Shown here: positions 18,271 to 26,052 of the stretch, piece by piece
Layout of the letters: every line of letters begins with the position of its first letter
Numbering within the stretch: position 1 is the stretch's first letter
Assembly: GCA_017559525.1 (NCBI GenBank)
Contig: JAFYRI010000011.1
Coordinates: forward strand, 62,001 to 126,000
DNA: 64,000 bases
Source: Alphaproteobacteria bacterium
GTDB taxonomy: Bacteria > Pseudomonadota > Alphaproteobacteria > CAAHEQ01 > UBA3637
Direction of reading: 5' to 3'
Made by a program: the position numbers and the translations under genes
Notes under the pieces: generated by a model
The model's database searches: none
The model's input: only the letters and a program-made list of their open reading frames with translations
Told to the model about the DNA's origin: nothing

Positions 18271-18798
18271 ATGACTCTGCCCTTAATGCCTAAGGCTACA
18301 GCCGTTTGGTTAGTTGAAAATACATCTTTAACATTCAAACAAATTGCCGATTTTTGCGGTATGCATATGTTGGAAATCCAAGCAATTGCCGATGGCGATG
18401 TTGCTAGCCATATCATGGGGTTATCTCCAATTGCAAACAATCAATTATCTGCTGAAGAAATCAAACGCTGTGAAGCAGATGAAAATGCCTCTTTAGAATT
18501 ATTAGTTAATCCGGAAATGGAAAAATTAGTTCATAAAGGTATTCGTTATGTTTCTCAATCAAAACGAAACAATCGTCCCGCAGGTATTGCATGGATTGTT
18601 AAAAATCACCCAGAAATTTCAGATGCACAATTAATGAAATTGCTTCGTACAACAAAAGCAACAATTACAGCAATCCGTGAAAGAACACACAAAAACATTC
18701 AAAACATTCATCCTCAAAACCCTGTTACATTGGGATTATGTTCCGAAACAGATTTAGAAAAAGCTGTTGCTTTATCTGCAAAAAAAACCATTAAATAA
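18271..18798 (+). CDS. trcR: DUF1013 protein, TrcR-type cell-cycle transcriptional regulator
   Basis: Alphaproteobacteria-specific protein with two helix-turn-helix-like segments (SLTFKQIADFCGMHMLEIQAI and SDAQLMKLLRTTKATITAI); Caulobacter members are called TrcR. N-terminal LPLMPKATAVWLVENT and the GLSPIANNQLS patch are family signatures. It lies 11 bases before gapR, so the two nucleoid-acting proteins are probably one unit. Confidence 0.85.
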   Translation: MTLPLMPKATAVWLVENTSLTFKQIADFCGMHMLEIQAIADGDVASHIMGLSPIANNQLSAEEIKRCEADENASLELLVNPEMEKLVHKGIRYVSQSKRNNRPAGIAWIVKNHPEISDAQLMKLLRTTKATITAIRERTHKNIQNIHPQNPVTLGLCSETDLEKAVALSAKKTIK

Positions 18799-18809
18799 CG
18801 AGGTGTCTT

Positions 18810-19070
18810 ATGATTGATGAAACAATGCCAAAAGTTGGACCAGATGGCGGAAAATTAGCTGCCTTCATTGAACGCATCGAGCGTTTAGAGGAAGAACGAA
18901 AAGAATTGGGCGCCGATGTTCGTGAAATATTTGCCGAAGCAAAAGGCGAAGGATTTGATACAAAAATCATGCGTCAAATTATTCGTTTAAGAAAAATGAC
19001 ACCAGCTGATCGTGCTGAGGCCGAATTTTTACGTGATTCATACAAAAAATTACTTGGAATTGAAGATTAA
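18810..19070 (+). CDS. gapR: GapR-type nucleoid protein (DUF2312)
   Basis: Small alphaproteobacterial protein that clamps overtwisted, positively supercoiled DNA and assists topoisomerases during replication and transcription in Caulobacter. The 86 residues cover the whole family: LAAFIERIERLEEERKEL, IFAEAKGEGFDTKIMRQII and RKMTPADRAEAEFL form the long helices of the tetramer. Strong family match. Confidence 0.93.
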   Translation: MIDETMPKVGPDGGKLAAFIERIERLEEERKELGADVREIFAEAKGEGFDTKIMRQIIRLRKMTPADRAEAEFLRDSYKKLLGIED

Positions 19071-19101
19071 GTATTGCCTTTTATAAAAAAAGGCGTTAAT
19101 G

Positions 19102-19115
19102 TTGACATATATCAA
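19102..19115 (+). promoter_or_regulatory. FNR/FixK-like box
   Basis: TTGACATATATCAA is a near-perfect inverted repeat matching TTGAY-N4-ATCAA, the site of FNR/FixK regulators in alphaproteobacteria. It lies 20 bases before the ATG of the secreted Q-rich protein. The half site TTGACA could instead act as a -35 box, but no good -10 follows. Confidence 0.45.
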
Positions 19116-19135
19116 CAAAAAAATAGGGGTTTAAA

Positions 19136-20089
19136 ATGAAAAAAACTGTTCTTTCTTGCGCTGCAATTTTAAGCTTATGCATTGCTGCACCAGCAATGGC
19201 TGATATAGACGAGCCATTTATGGACTGGTCTTACGCTTCGGGATTAGATCCCAAGCCACGTCCACAAATTCAAGAAAGACAAAGAAATGCTGGAGATTTA
19301 GCATTAGCTGAATCAACAAGTGATTTGGAAATATTGGATACAAATATTTATGCAACAAGCGAATTGGGAATCTCAAACTCTCAAACAAACACATTCAACA
19401 ATTCTGAATATACAAACTCATTTCATGCAACAACACAAAATTCTCAACAAGAAAGAAATTCTTTTACGGGAATGGAACAATCTACAGAAGCTTGGTCCAA
19501 TGGAAATATCTATGGAGACAACACACAAACAAGTCGACAAACAACATCTTCACAATACTATCAAGTTCCAATTCAAGCTATTCAAACACCCGCAGAAATT
19601 CATCGCATAAACAATCCGGTTACAGTTCAATATCCAGTTACAAAACAATATCCGATTTCTATGCAATATCCGGTTACAATCCAAAAAGAAATTACTGTTC
19701 AAAAACCTGTTGTCGTACAACAACCAATTGTTGTACAACGTCCAATTGTTATGCAACAACCTGTCATGGTACAACATCAACCATTAATGGTACAAAACAA
19801 ACCACTAATGGTACAACAACAACCAACCGTTGTTCAAAAACAACCTATTGTTGTTAATGCGCCAGCACCTCATGTTGTCCCAACACCATCAACACATGTT
19901 GTTCAAAGACAAGTTCAAACACCATGCGCAATGACGGCCCAACAACATGTCATACAACAACCTGTTGTACAAACATCTCGTCAACCCATTCCGGCAACTC
20001 CAGTAATCCAAATTCCGGTACAAGTTAATGGAACATTAACAGGGACATTCATGCCTTCAACTGGTTGCAATGGTGGATGCATTAAATAA
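19136..20089 (+). CDS. Secreted Q/V/P-repeat protein
   Basis: Unrecognised protein of 317 residues. Clear signal peptide (MKKTVLSCAAILSLCIAAPAMA, cleavage after AMA). Residues 25-150 are Ser/Thr/Asn/Gln-rich. Residues ~158-245 are tandem 6-8 residue units of the form VQYPVT, VQKPVV, VQQPIV, MVQHQPL, QKQPIVV, likely extended and repetitive like a fibre or spacer. The C-terminus has GCNGGC, which could form disulphides. DNA repeats here are prone to slippage. Alone behind a possible FNR box. Confidence 0.65.
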   Translation: MKKTVLSCAAILSLCIAAPAMADIDEPFMDWSYASGLDPKPRPQIQERQRNAGDLALAESTSDLEILDTNIYATSELGISNSQTNTFNNSEYTNSFHATTQNSQQERNSFTGMEQSTEAWSNGNIYGDNTQTSRQTTSSQYYQVPIQAIQTPAEIHRINNPVTVQYPVTKQYPISMQYPVTIQKEITVQKPVVVQQPIVVQRPIVMQQPVMVQHQPLMVQNKPLMVQQQPTVVQKQPIVVNAPAPHVVPTPSTHVVQRQVQTPCAMTAQQHVIQQPVVQTSRQPIPATPVIQIPVQVNGTLTGTFMPSTGCNGGCIK

Positions 20090-20130
20090 TTATTAATCTT
20101 GTTTGATAAAAACGATTAATAAGAGTATTT

Positions 20131-20158
20131 TGAGTGCCTGTTTTTACACAGGCATTCA
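20131..20158 (+). terminator. Possible terminator
   Basis: TGAGTGCCTGT (20131-20141) pairs with ACAGGCATTCA (20148-20158). The stem is long, but no strong T-run follows, so termination efficiency is uncertain. Confidence 0.45.
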
Positions 20159-20190
20159 ATGAGTAAAATTATCTTTATTTTTGAGGTTAT

Positions 20191-20727
20191 ATGAGACAAA
20201 ATCAAAAAAATCGCTTTAATGCTCGACACAATAATCGGGGACACAGACCTCAGATGATTTTCCGCAACACTGCCTTAGATAGCAACGGCCCTTGTGGAAA
20301 ATTACACGGAACTGCTCTACAATTATTTGAGAAATATCAAGTTGCTGCAAAAGATGCACAAATCCAGAATGATGCAATATTAGCTGAAACGTGCTTGCAA
20401 TATGCCGATCATTACATGCGCTTACAAAATCAAGCCATAGCAAATGAAGAGGCAGCACGCCAACAGAACACGCCCAAAAAACAAGAACACAAACAACAAG
20501 TTATTACCGATGAATTGCCCGACTTTCCGGCCCCTCAAAACACAGAGGAAAACTCATCTAAAATAAACACTATCGAAGAAGAAATAGATCCATTAGATGA
20601 AATTGTCAAAAATATGGATTTATCTGTACCTGTTTTAGAAATTCAAGAAAAACATAGCGAACAAAAATCCCAGCAAAAAACTCGCACTCGACAATCACGT
20701 ACAAAAAAAGCAGAAAATATTTCATAA
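20191..20727 (+). CDS. DUF4167 protein
   Basis: Alphaproteobacterial family of unknown role. Basic, Asn/Arg-rich N-terminus (MRQNQKNRFNARHNNRGHRP), the diagnostic core DSNGPCGKLHGTALQLFEKYQ and LAETCLQYADHYMRL (residues 30-82), then an acidic and finally basic disordered tail (residues 95-178). The basic ends suggest RNA or ribosome contact, which is inference. The start follows GAGG. It probably has its own promoter. Confidence 0.82.
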   Translation: MRQNQKNRFNARHNNRGHRPQMIFRNTALDSNGPCGKLHGTALQLFEKYQVAAKDAQIQNDAILAETCLQYADHYMRLQNQAIANEEAARQQNTPKKQEHKQQVITDELPDFPAPQNTEENSSKINTIEEEIDPLDEIVKNMDLSVPVLEIQEKHSEQKSQQKTRTRQSRTKKAENIS

Positions 20728-20815
20728 AAAACAAAAAAAGTGATTCATTCATAACCACTTGTTAATATTTTATCCGTTATACTGTTCAATAATGTAAAAT
20801 AAAGGATGCGTATAA

Positions 20816-21685
20816 ATGGATTTAGGTTTATCTGGTTCTTCTGATTTTTTTTCTTTGGGAACTTTTTCTGCAAAAGAAATCGAATCATTATTAAATCCAA
20901 ATGGAGTTCGCACATCGTATACTCCTTCGGCTATTCAGTTTTTATTAAACCAAGGGGCGGAATATTTAGCTCAAAAGAAGCCTTTTGCCTTGGAAACACT
21001 TGCCGAAACTTATACAACTTTTTTAAAAACAAAAAGTGATAAAATTCTATCATTAACACCAACAACAACTTCAACCATATCTTTACAAAATCCTTTAGTC
21101 TGCTCATTTGGTATTGGAACGGCAGATTGTGGTTTTTTAGCATTAGATTGGAGATTATCTTATGTACTAATAGATGCTCTTCTTGGAGGCATTAATGGTG
21201 TATCAATCGAAAAAAAACAAGATGAACCATACTCCATTATAGAAACGAATATTTTATCCCCCATTATTAACCAATTATTGTCTATATTAGCCGAAGATAG
21301 AAACATTTCCATTACCTCTAGTGAATTATCTACTACATTACCAATATTAAACAATAATCGTACCCGATCAATATTTTTAGTAAAAACATCTGCAGTGGCT
21401 GGAAAATTATGTTTGGATCTGCCATCATCTTTAATTCCACAAGAAAAGGAAGAGTATTTGTTTTCTAACAAACATGTACTTGACTTACCCATTGAAACAA
21501 ATGCTGTTATTGGTAATTTAGAAACAACATTATCTAATGTTTTACAGTGGCAAGTTGGAACCCAATTAACATTGGGAAATATCGAAGAACTGCATACGAA
21601 TTTAACTGTTGCTCATAAAAAAATAGCCACAGTTACATTAAAAACAGAGACACAAGATAGACAAGTATCCGTGGAGGCTATATGA
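20816..21685 (+). CDS. fliM: FliM-like flagellar motor switch protein, divergent
   Basis: Resembles FliM of the flagellar C-ring: the first ~30 residues carry SAKEIESLLNPNG, followed by a CheC-like middle (FLALDWRLSYVLIDALLGG, TNILSPIINQLLSIL) and a C-terminal SpoA-type domain (GNLETTLSNVLQWQVGTQLTLG). At 289 residues it is short for FliM (usually 330 or more), and the middle domain is poorly conserved. Its stop overlaps the start of a DUF6468 gene (ATGA), the pair typical of alphaproteobacterial fli clusters, which supports the call. No other flagellar gene is in the window. Confidence 0.72.
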   Translation: MDLGLSGSSDFFSLGTFSAKEIESLLNPNGVRTSYTPSAIQFLLNQGAEYLAQKKPFALETLAETYTTFLKTKSDKILSLTPTTTSTISLQNPLVCSFGIGTADCGFLALDWRLSYVLIDALLGGINGVSIEKKQDEPYSIIETNILSPIINQLLSILAEDRNISITSSELSTTLPILNNNRTRSIFLVKTSAVAGKLCLDLPSSLIPQEKEEYLFSNKHVLDLPIETNAVIGNLETTLSNVLQWQVGTQLTLGNIEELHTNLTVAHKKIATVTLKTETQDRQVSVEAI

Positions 21686-22074
21686 CATTTGAAATCTTTT
21701 TAGATATATTGATTATTGCCTTATTGAGCGTTGGCATTGTTTACGCCATTATTTTAGAATACCGACTAAGCTCTGCAAAAGAAAACAAACGAGAATTGGC
21801 TCATTTAATGGAACAGTTTTATAAAGCTTCCCAAAAAACAGCCGAAGAGTTCATACATTTGCAAAAAATGGAAGATGACGCTCGTTCAGCATTAAAAAAC
21901 GACATGGAAAAAGCAGCCTTAATCCGAGATGAATTGGTATTTTTGATTAACAAAATTCAAGAGACACATTTACCAAAACAAACAAAGACTGCACTCCCCT
22001 CTCAACACCCAACAAATACCTTACGCTCTCAAGCTGAACAAGATCTTATTAATGCTCTTAATACATTAAAGTAA
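21682..22074 (+). CDS. DUF6468-type membrane protein next to fliM
   Basis: 130 residues: one N-terminal helix (residues 5-24), a coiled-coil-prone charged segment (30-95), and a C-terminal QAEQDLINALNTL helix. This matches the small protein accompanying fliM in alphaproteobacteria, annotated DUF6468. The 4-base overlap with fliM shows translational coupling. Role unknown; likely motor- or basal-body-associated by context. Confidence 0.7.
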   Translation: MTFEIFLDILIIALLSVGIVYAIILEYRLSSAKENKRELAHLMEQFYKASQKTAEEFIHLQKMEDDARSALKNDMEKAALIRDELVFLINKIQETHLPKQTKTALPSQHPTNTLRSQAEQDLINALNTLK

Positions 22075-22085
22075 AGGAAGGAAAA

Positions 22086-22178
22086 ATGCATCGTATTCAT
22101 TTTTTACATTTGTTAATTATTGTTGGTGGCATACATTTAATTACGCGTTTAGGTGGAATATTTTTGTCATTAATATAA
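22086..22178 (+). CDS. 30-residue membrane peptide
   Basis: ATG at 22086 preceded by AAGGAAGG, 30 codons then TAA. Sequence begins MHRIHFLHLLIIVGGIHLI and continues as one hydrophobic helix flanked by Arg/His. It is 11 bases behind the DUF6468 gene and in the same direction, so likely the third member of that unit. Strong ribosome site and a full transmembrane span argue that it is real; no family is known to me. Confidence 0.5.
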   Translation: MHRIHFLHLLIIVGGIHLITRLGGIFLSLI

Positions 22179-22311
22179 TTTCACCCCCCAGAGAATCAAA
22201 CAAAACAACCCTTTGATTTATTTTAAAATTAAACCTTCTTCACAAAATAACAATAAAATTAAAATAATTTTTTTACAATTTATTAACTTTTTACTTGCAA
22301 CTTTTTATAAA

Positions 22312-22326
22312 TTAACATACTGTTAA
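22312..22326 (+). promoter_or_regulatory. CtrA-box upstream of ctrA
   Basis: TTAA (22312-22315), 7 bases, TTAA (22323-22326) matches the CtrA consensus TTAA-N7-TTAA(C), 37 bases before the ctrA ATG; autoregulation is the expected arrangement. Confidence 0.65.
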
Positions 22327-22362
22327 TAATTATAAGACCATCTTTTAACAACAGAGGGGAAA

Positions 22363-23055
22363 ATGCGGGTACTGTTAATTGAAGACGACAAAACAATTGG
22401 TCAAAATATTGCCATGGTTTTAAACAAAGAGGGAATGGTTGTTGACACCTCTTATTTGGGTGAAGACGGCTTAGAAATGGCAAGATTATATGAATATGAT
22501 ATCATCATTGTAGATTTAATGTTACCTGGTATTGATGGATATGAAGTTGTAAAAACATTACGAGCAGCTCGAAACAATACACCTATTATGATTTTATCTG
22601 GTTTATCTGGTTCTGACAAAAAGGTGAAAGGCCTTGGCTTTGGGGCAGATGATTATTTAACAAAACCATTTGATCGTAGCGAACTTATTGCTCGCGTAAA
22701 TGCCTTAGTACGCCGCTCAAAAGGCCTCGCGGATCCAATTGTTCGAACAGGAAATATGGAAATCAATTTAAATAGCAAAATTGTTACAATTGGTAATAAG
22801 GTTCTACATTTGACTAGCAAAGAATACGCTTTAATTGAATTACTTGCTATGCGCAAAGGAACAACTATCAATAAAGAACAATTTCTCAACCATTTATATG
22901 GCGGAATGGATGAACCAGAAATGAAAATTATCGATGTATTTTTATGCAAAATTCGTCGTAAAGTTGAAAAATTATCTGGTGGTGAAGAATATATCGAAAC
23001 AGTTTGGGGGCGTGGCTACATCTTAAAGGATTTACCTATATCCACCTCTAACTAA
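22363..23055 (+). CDS. ctrA: Cell-cycle response regulator CtrA
   Basis: OmpR-type regulator that controls replication initiation, division and motility genes in alphaproteobacteria. Receiver domain residues 1-115 with acidic pocket EDD (7-9), phosphoacceptor Asp51 in IIIVDLMLPG and Lys in YLTKPFD. Winged-helix domain 125-225 with LTSKEYALIELLAMRKGTTI and the near-invariant LYGGMDEPEMKIIDVFLCKI typical of CtrA recognition helices. WGRGYILKDL closes the wing. The short tail differs from Caulobacter, whose C-terminal AA is the ClpXP tag; here it ends ISTSN. Followed by its own terminator. Confidence 0.95.
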   Translation: MRVLLIEDDKTIGQNIAMVLNKEGMVVDTSYLGEDGLEMARLYEYDIIIVDLMLPGIDGYEVVKTLRAARNNTPIMILSGLSGSDKKVKGLGFGADDYLTKPFDRSELIARVNALVRRSKGLADPIVRTGNMEINLNSKIVTIGNKVLHLTSKEYALIELLAMRKGTTINKEQFLNHLYGGMDEPEMKIIDVFLCKIRRKVEKLSGGEEYIETVWGRGYILKDLPISTSN

Positions 23056-23074
23056 TTTACTATTTAATTCCTAA

Positions 23075-23104
23075 AAAAACATCGGTCAAATCGATGTTTT
23101 TTTT
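23075..23104 (+). terminator. Terminator of ctrA
   Basis: AAAAACATCG (23075-23084) pairs with CGATGTTTTT (23092-23101), followed by further Ts. Confidence 0.85.
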
Positions 23105-23189
23105 GTTTTATAACACATATTCTATATAAAAAAATTAATCCTGTAAAAAGGCTAAAAAAATATTTTTATAAAAAAACAACAAAAAAGTC

Positions 23190-23218
23190 TTGCTTTTTTA
23201 TAAAAAATAAGATATAAA
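23190..23218 (+). promoter_or_regulatory. Promoter of tRNA-Gln
   Basis: TTGCTT (23190-23195), 17 bp, TATAAA (23213-23218), about 19 bases upstream of the mature 5' end. Confidence 0.7.
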
Positions 23219-23236
23219 AGAAAAACCAACAAGAAT

Positions 23237-23311
23237 TGGGCTGTCGCCAAGTGGTAAGGCACCGGTTTTTGATACCGGCATTCGTTGGTTCGAATCCAGC
23301 CAGCCCAGCCA
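23237..23311 (+). tRNA. tRNA-Gln(TTG), anchor of the cassette array
   Basis: 75 nt with encoded CCA. Acceptor TGGGCTG pairs with CAGCCCA; anticodon loop TTTTGAT between CCGGT and ACCGG gives TTG; T arm GTTGGTTCGAATCCAGC. The last bases CAGCCA and the following AAACAGATA are repeated at every module boundary up to 45.7 kb, so this is the presumed attachment site (attL side). Confidence 0.95.
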
Positions 23312-23515
23312 AAACAGATAGGTCGCTAGAAATAGCGACTTTTTCTTTTATTTACAAGCATTTATATTGCTCCGTGTACAGCGTTTTTCAAAACGCTTAT
23401 TTTTTAGCCCCACACGGACTCATATTTCAAAAAATCCTTATTTTACAATGCTTCTGTCTTGGGATGTTAAGAAATCATCCTAGAGAGAGGAAGATGTATT
23501 CAGACTCAAATTTGA
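23312..23515 (+). repeat. Array repeat R1, fused to tRNA-Gln
   Basis: Begins exactly after the tRNA CCA with AAACAGATAGGTCGCT. Terminator hairpin GTCGCTA/TAGCGAC (about 23322-23339) then T5. Palindrome TCCGTGTA (23371-23378) with CACACGGA (23411-23418), enclosing a nested hairpin AGCGTTTT/AAAACGCT (23380-23397). Third hairpin GGGATG/CATCC (23461-23480). Followed by the conserved GAAGATGTATTCAGACTC. In this copy the tRNA replaces the usual TCCGTGTATTACCAG left part. Confidence 0.9.
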
Positions 23516-23537
23516 TGTAAAAAGATGTTCTTATAAG

Positions 23538-23780
23538 CGGGATAAGATTATAAATATCGTTTCAATCGCAAGTGATTTAAAACATGTTTTTGATATAGCA
23601 ACGACTTCTCAAAAAAGTGCATTGTTAAAATTACTGTTAAAAGATTGCAAATTAAACGGCAAAACATTGGAATATGAACTAAACAAACCATTTGATAAAT
23701 TGCTTTCTTGCCCAGATTACAAACAATGGCCTGAAATTACTATCAATCATTTGGATGAGTCTGATAAAACGGTGGTCTAG
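23538..23780 (+). pseudogene. Large serine recombinase, C-terminal remnant 1
   Basis: 80 in-frame codons with no start, reading RDKIINIVSIASDLKHVF, ALLKLLLKDCKLNG and KPFDKLLSCPDYKQWP to a TAG. The pattern (LL-x-CxLNGxxLxYxLxKPFDxLxxC) matches the C-terminal end of large serine recombinases. The DNA is nearly identical to 34186-34430. The catalytic and zinc domains are gone. It lies 22 bases beyond R1. Confidence 0.65.
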
Positions 23781-23934
23781 AGTAAGAAATAACTTATTTA
23801 TTGAAAAAATAATATATCCTATTGAATATATTAATATGCATATCTATATATCTAACAATACACTAAGTTTTTGTTGATATAAACATATTTTTACTTCTAG
23901 AAAAGAGGTTAACATATATTAGGAAATACAATCA

Positions 23935-24978
23935 ATGTCAATGGAGTATATAAAAATTAACAGGAAACAAGTCGGATTAAAAAAAACTGTTATAAATCCT
24001 AATTTTGACAGTAAAACAGTTGTTACAGATAATATCTACGATTATGTTGAATTATGTATAAAACGTGATTCTAGTATTAAGAGGAAAAAACAACAGTTAT
24101 TATCTTTGTGGAATCAATCACGAGAATTTTTTAATTTAATATCAAAAGTCTCTAAACCTGTTAAACCACTACTTTCTTATTATTGTTTTTTAAATGCCAC
24201 AAAAACAATGCTTTTGTATAACAATATTCCTTTTTCTGATAATCATGGTGTGGCAGGTTCATCTATTGGAAATGTAAGTTTAATTCACGAAAAGATTAAA
24301 TTTCATACTCAAGGTGTTTTGCCGGCACTTTCCCAATACTTTGAAGAAAATGCAACAGAAAGTGAATATACAGTAAAAGACATTTTGTACAATCTCCATT
24401 ATATCCATAGAGCGTATTGCTTATCATATAAGGGAACAACTGAGCTATTTATTCCCATATTGAATAGTGAGTATGTTTATGAAAACTCAACACGAGAAGG
24501 GTACATACAATTTGAATTAGAACAACGAAACAATAATGGATGTTTTTTTAAAACATTACCCCCCTCTTATGAGGTTAATAAAAATCCGAAGTTATTTGGA
24601 AAATTTATTATTCGACATAAAAAGAGATTTAATATGAACACTCGTTCAGATTTAAGCAATATATACAAATATAATCGAAAACAAAGAGCGCATTTTTTCT
24701 ATATATCAGGTCCTCAAAGATTGTGGTATTTAAAGCGAAATGTAAAAAACAAGGGGGCAAAGATTATTAATAGATATTCTACAACCTTAACATTTGCTTT
24801 AATGCACAAATTAAGTGAATTATCTCGTTATCATCCAGAACGACTTGAAAATATTTTTGAAAGTCAAATGGGATGGGTTATAAATGAATTTATTGAAATG
24901 GCGCCTCGACAATTTATTGATGAAATTGCATCTGAAATCACAAAACAAGAAATAATGCCTCCATTATTTCGAAAATAG
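23935..24978 (+). CDS. YaaC-like protein
   Basis: 347-residue cytoplasmic protein. LLSYYCFLNATKTMLLYNNI followed by a Gly-His segment, and the C-terminal LSELSRYHPERLENIF and NEFIEMAPRQFIDEIASEIT, resemble the YaaC family (Bacillus yaaC, function unresolved). No signal or membrane segment. The ATG follows AGGAAA. It is cargo of the first module, between R1 and R2, behind a recombinase remnant. Base composition resembles other array genes. Family call is by eye. Confidence 0.6.
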   Translation: MSMEYIKINRKQVGLKKTVINPNFDSKTVVTDNIYDYVELCIKRDSSIKRKKQQLLSLWNQSREFFNLISKVSKPVKPLLSYYCFLNATKTMLLYNNIPFSDNHGVAGSSIGNVSLIHEKIKFHTQGVLPALSQYFEENATESEYTVKDILYNLHYIHRAYCLSYKGTTELFIPILNSEYVYENSTREGYIQFELEQRNNNGCFFKTLPPSYEVNKNPKLFGKFIIRHKKRFNMNTRSDLSNIYKYNRKQRAHFFYISGPQRLWYLKRNVKNKGAKIINRYSTTLTFALMHKLSELSRYHPERLENIFESQMGWVINEFIEMAPRQFIDEIASEITKQEIMPPLFRK

Positions 24979-25047
24979 GTTAGAATTTATAAAACTATTA
25001 TAACCTATACATAATCTCATCATACTTTTTGAAAATTTTCTTTTTAG

Positions 25048-25262
25048 TCCGTGTATTACCAGACCTCTCCAGCCAAAACAGATAAGTCGCTGGAAATAGC
25101 GACTTTTTCTTTTATTTACAAGTACTTAATCTGGTCCGCGTACTGTGTTTTTCAAAAAGCTCTTTTTTCAGCCTTACACGGACTCAAAATTCAAAAAATC
25201 CTTTGTTTTCAATGATTCCTTATTGGAATGTCAAAATTTTATCCCAGAGATTGCAGATGGTA
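25048..25262 (+). repeat. Array repeat R2
   Basis: Full copy: TCCGTGTATTACCAG (25048), core CAGCCAAAACAGATA (25070-25084), terminator hairpin GTCGCTGGAAATAGCGAC + T5, palindrome TCCGCGTAC...TACACGGA (about 25135-25182), and TGG(A)AT...ATCCCA hairpin ending 25247. Confidence 0.9.
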
Positions 25263-25311
25263 ATTACAGTTGATTTTTATAATATTTAAGTATAACATAA
25301 AGCAAAAAAGG

Positions 25312-25836
25312 ATGAATAGTATGTATCTTTACCATTACGTTGCAAAAAGGAATAATGTTTTATCAGAAGGGATTCTGTCTTTTGCCAAAAATCCAAAAGC
25401 AGATATTAATTACTATATAAAACGTTCAGGAAAAACGACACATTCAGATATCGTGAAGTGGATGGAAAGTTGCTTTGCCGGACGTAGCCGAGGCATTAGG
25501 TTATTGATTGAACCACTGCAACACACTCAAAACACACCTAGCATAAGGAAATTTATAGAAACATCAGATTTATTTAAAATTGATATTTCCGCCCTTAAAA
25601 AAGATGGGTTGATAGAAGCCGTTTATGTAAGTCCTTCTGTGTTGGAAAAAGAACCTCAAAATAAAAATGATGAAGGCTTATATAAAATTTCTGATTTAAC
25701 TGAAATTGATTTTACAGCGAATGATTACACTATTTTAGATGATGAAAAGGGATGGCGTTTTGCTTTTATTCATTACTATCTTATCGTTATCAAAGGTGGC
25801 GTTATTCCACCCAAATATATTCAGAAAGTAAAATAA
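25312..25836 (+). CDS. Unrecognised cargo protein
   Basis: About 174 residues beginning MNSMYLYHYVAKRNNVLSEG; a second start is possible at 25321, better spaced from AAAGG. The central WMESCFAGRSRGIRLLIEP and the tail GWRFAFIHYYLIVIKGG look like a compact globular fold. The Tyr-His-Tyr and EG near the N-terminus recall ADP-ribosyltransferase-like folds, but this is weak. No signal peptide. Single-gene module between R2 and R3, ending 5 bases before R3. Confidence 0.55.
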   Translation: MNSMYLYHYVAKRNNVLSEGILSFAKNPKADINYYIKRSGKTTHSDIVKWMESCFAGRSRGIRLLIEPLQHTQNTPSIRKFIETSDLFKIDISALKKDGLIEAVYVSPSVLEKEPQNKNDEGLYKISDLTEIDFTANDYTILDDEKGWRFAFIHYYLIVIKGGVIPPKYIQKVK

Positions 25837-25841
25837 CAAAG

Positions 25842-25905
25842 TCCGTGTATTACCAGACTTCTCCAGCCAAGTCAGACAAGTCGCTAGAAATAGCGACTTT
25901 TTCTA
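25842..25905 (+). repeat. Array repeat R3 (left part only)
   Basis: TCCGTGTATTACCAG at 25842, core with changes (CAGCCAAGTCAGACA), terminator hairpin GTCGCTAGAAATAGCGAC + T5. The distal palindromes are missing. Confidence 0.85.
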
Positions 25906-26052
25906 TTCTGATATTTAATTTTAAAACCCATTAACAAATTTTAAAATCCTGATATTCATCTTTGAATATCAATAAATTTGATTAATTTTGAAATATATGA
26001 TATAATATATAACATATTATAGTTCTTTGTCAATTTGAACAGCGAGAGCATA

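Noticed and set aside
23236-23520. Reading frames across the array repeats (also 25752-25934, 36762-36965, 37595-37813)
   Set aside because: They translate the tRNA 3' core and terminator hairpin of the repeat (peptides like TSPAKTDKS), have no ribosome site and recur only because the DNA repeat does.
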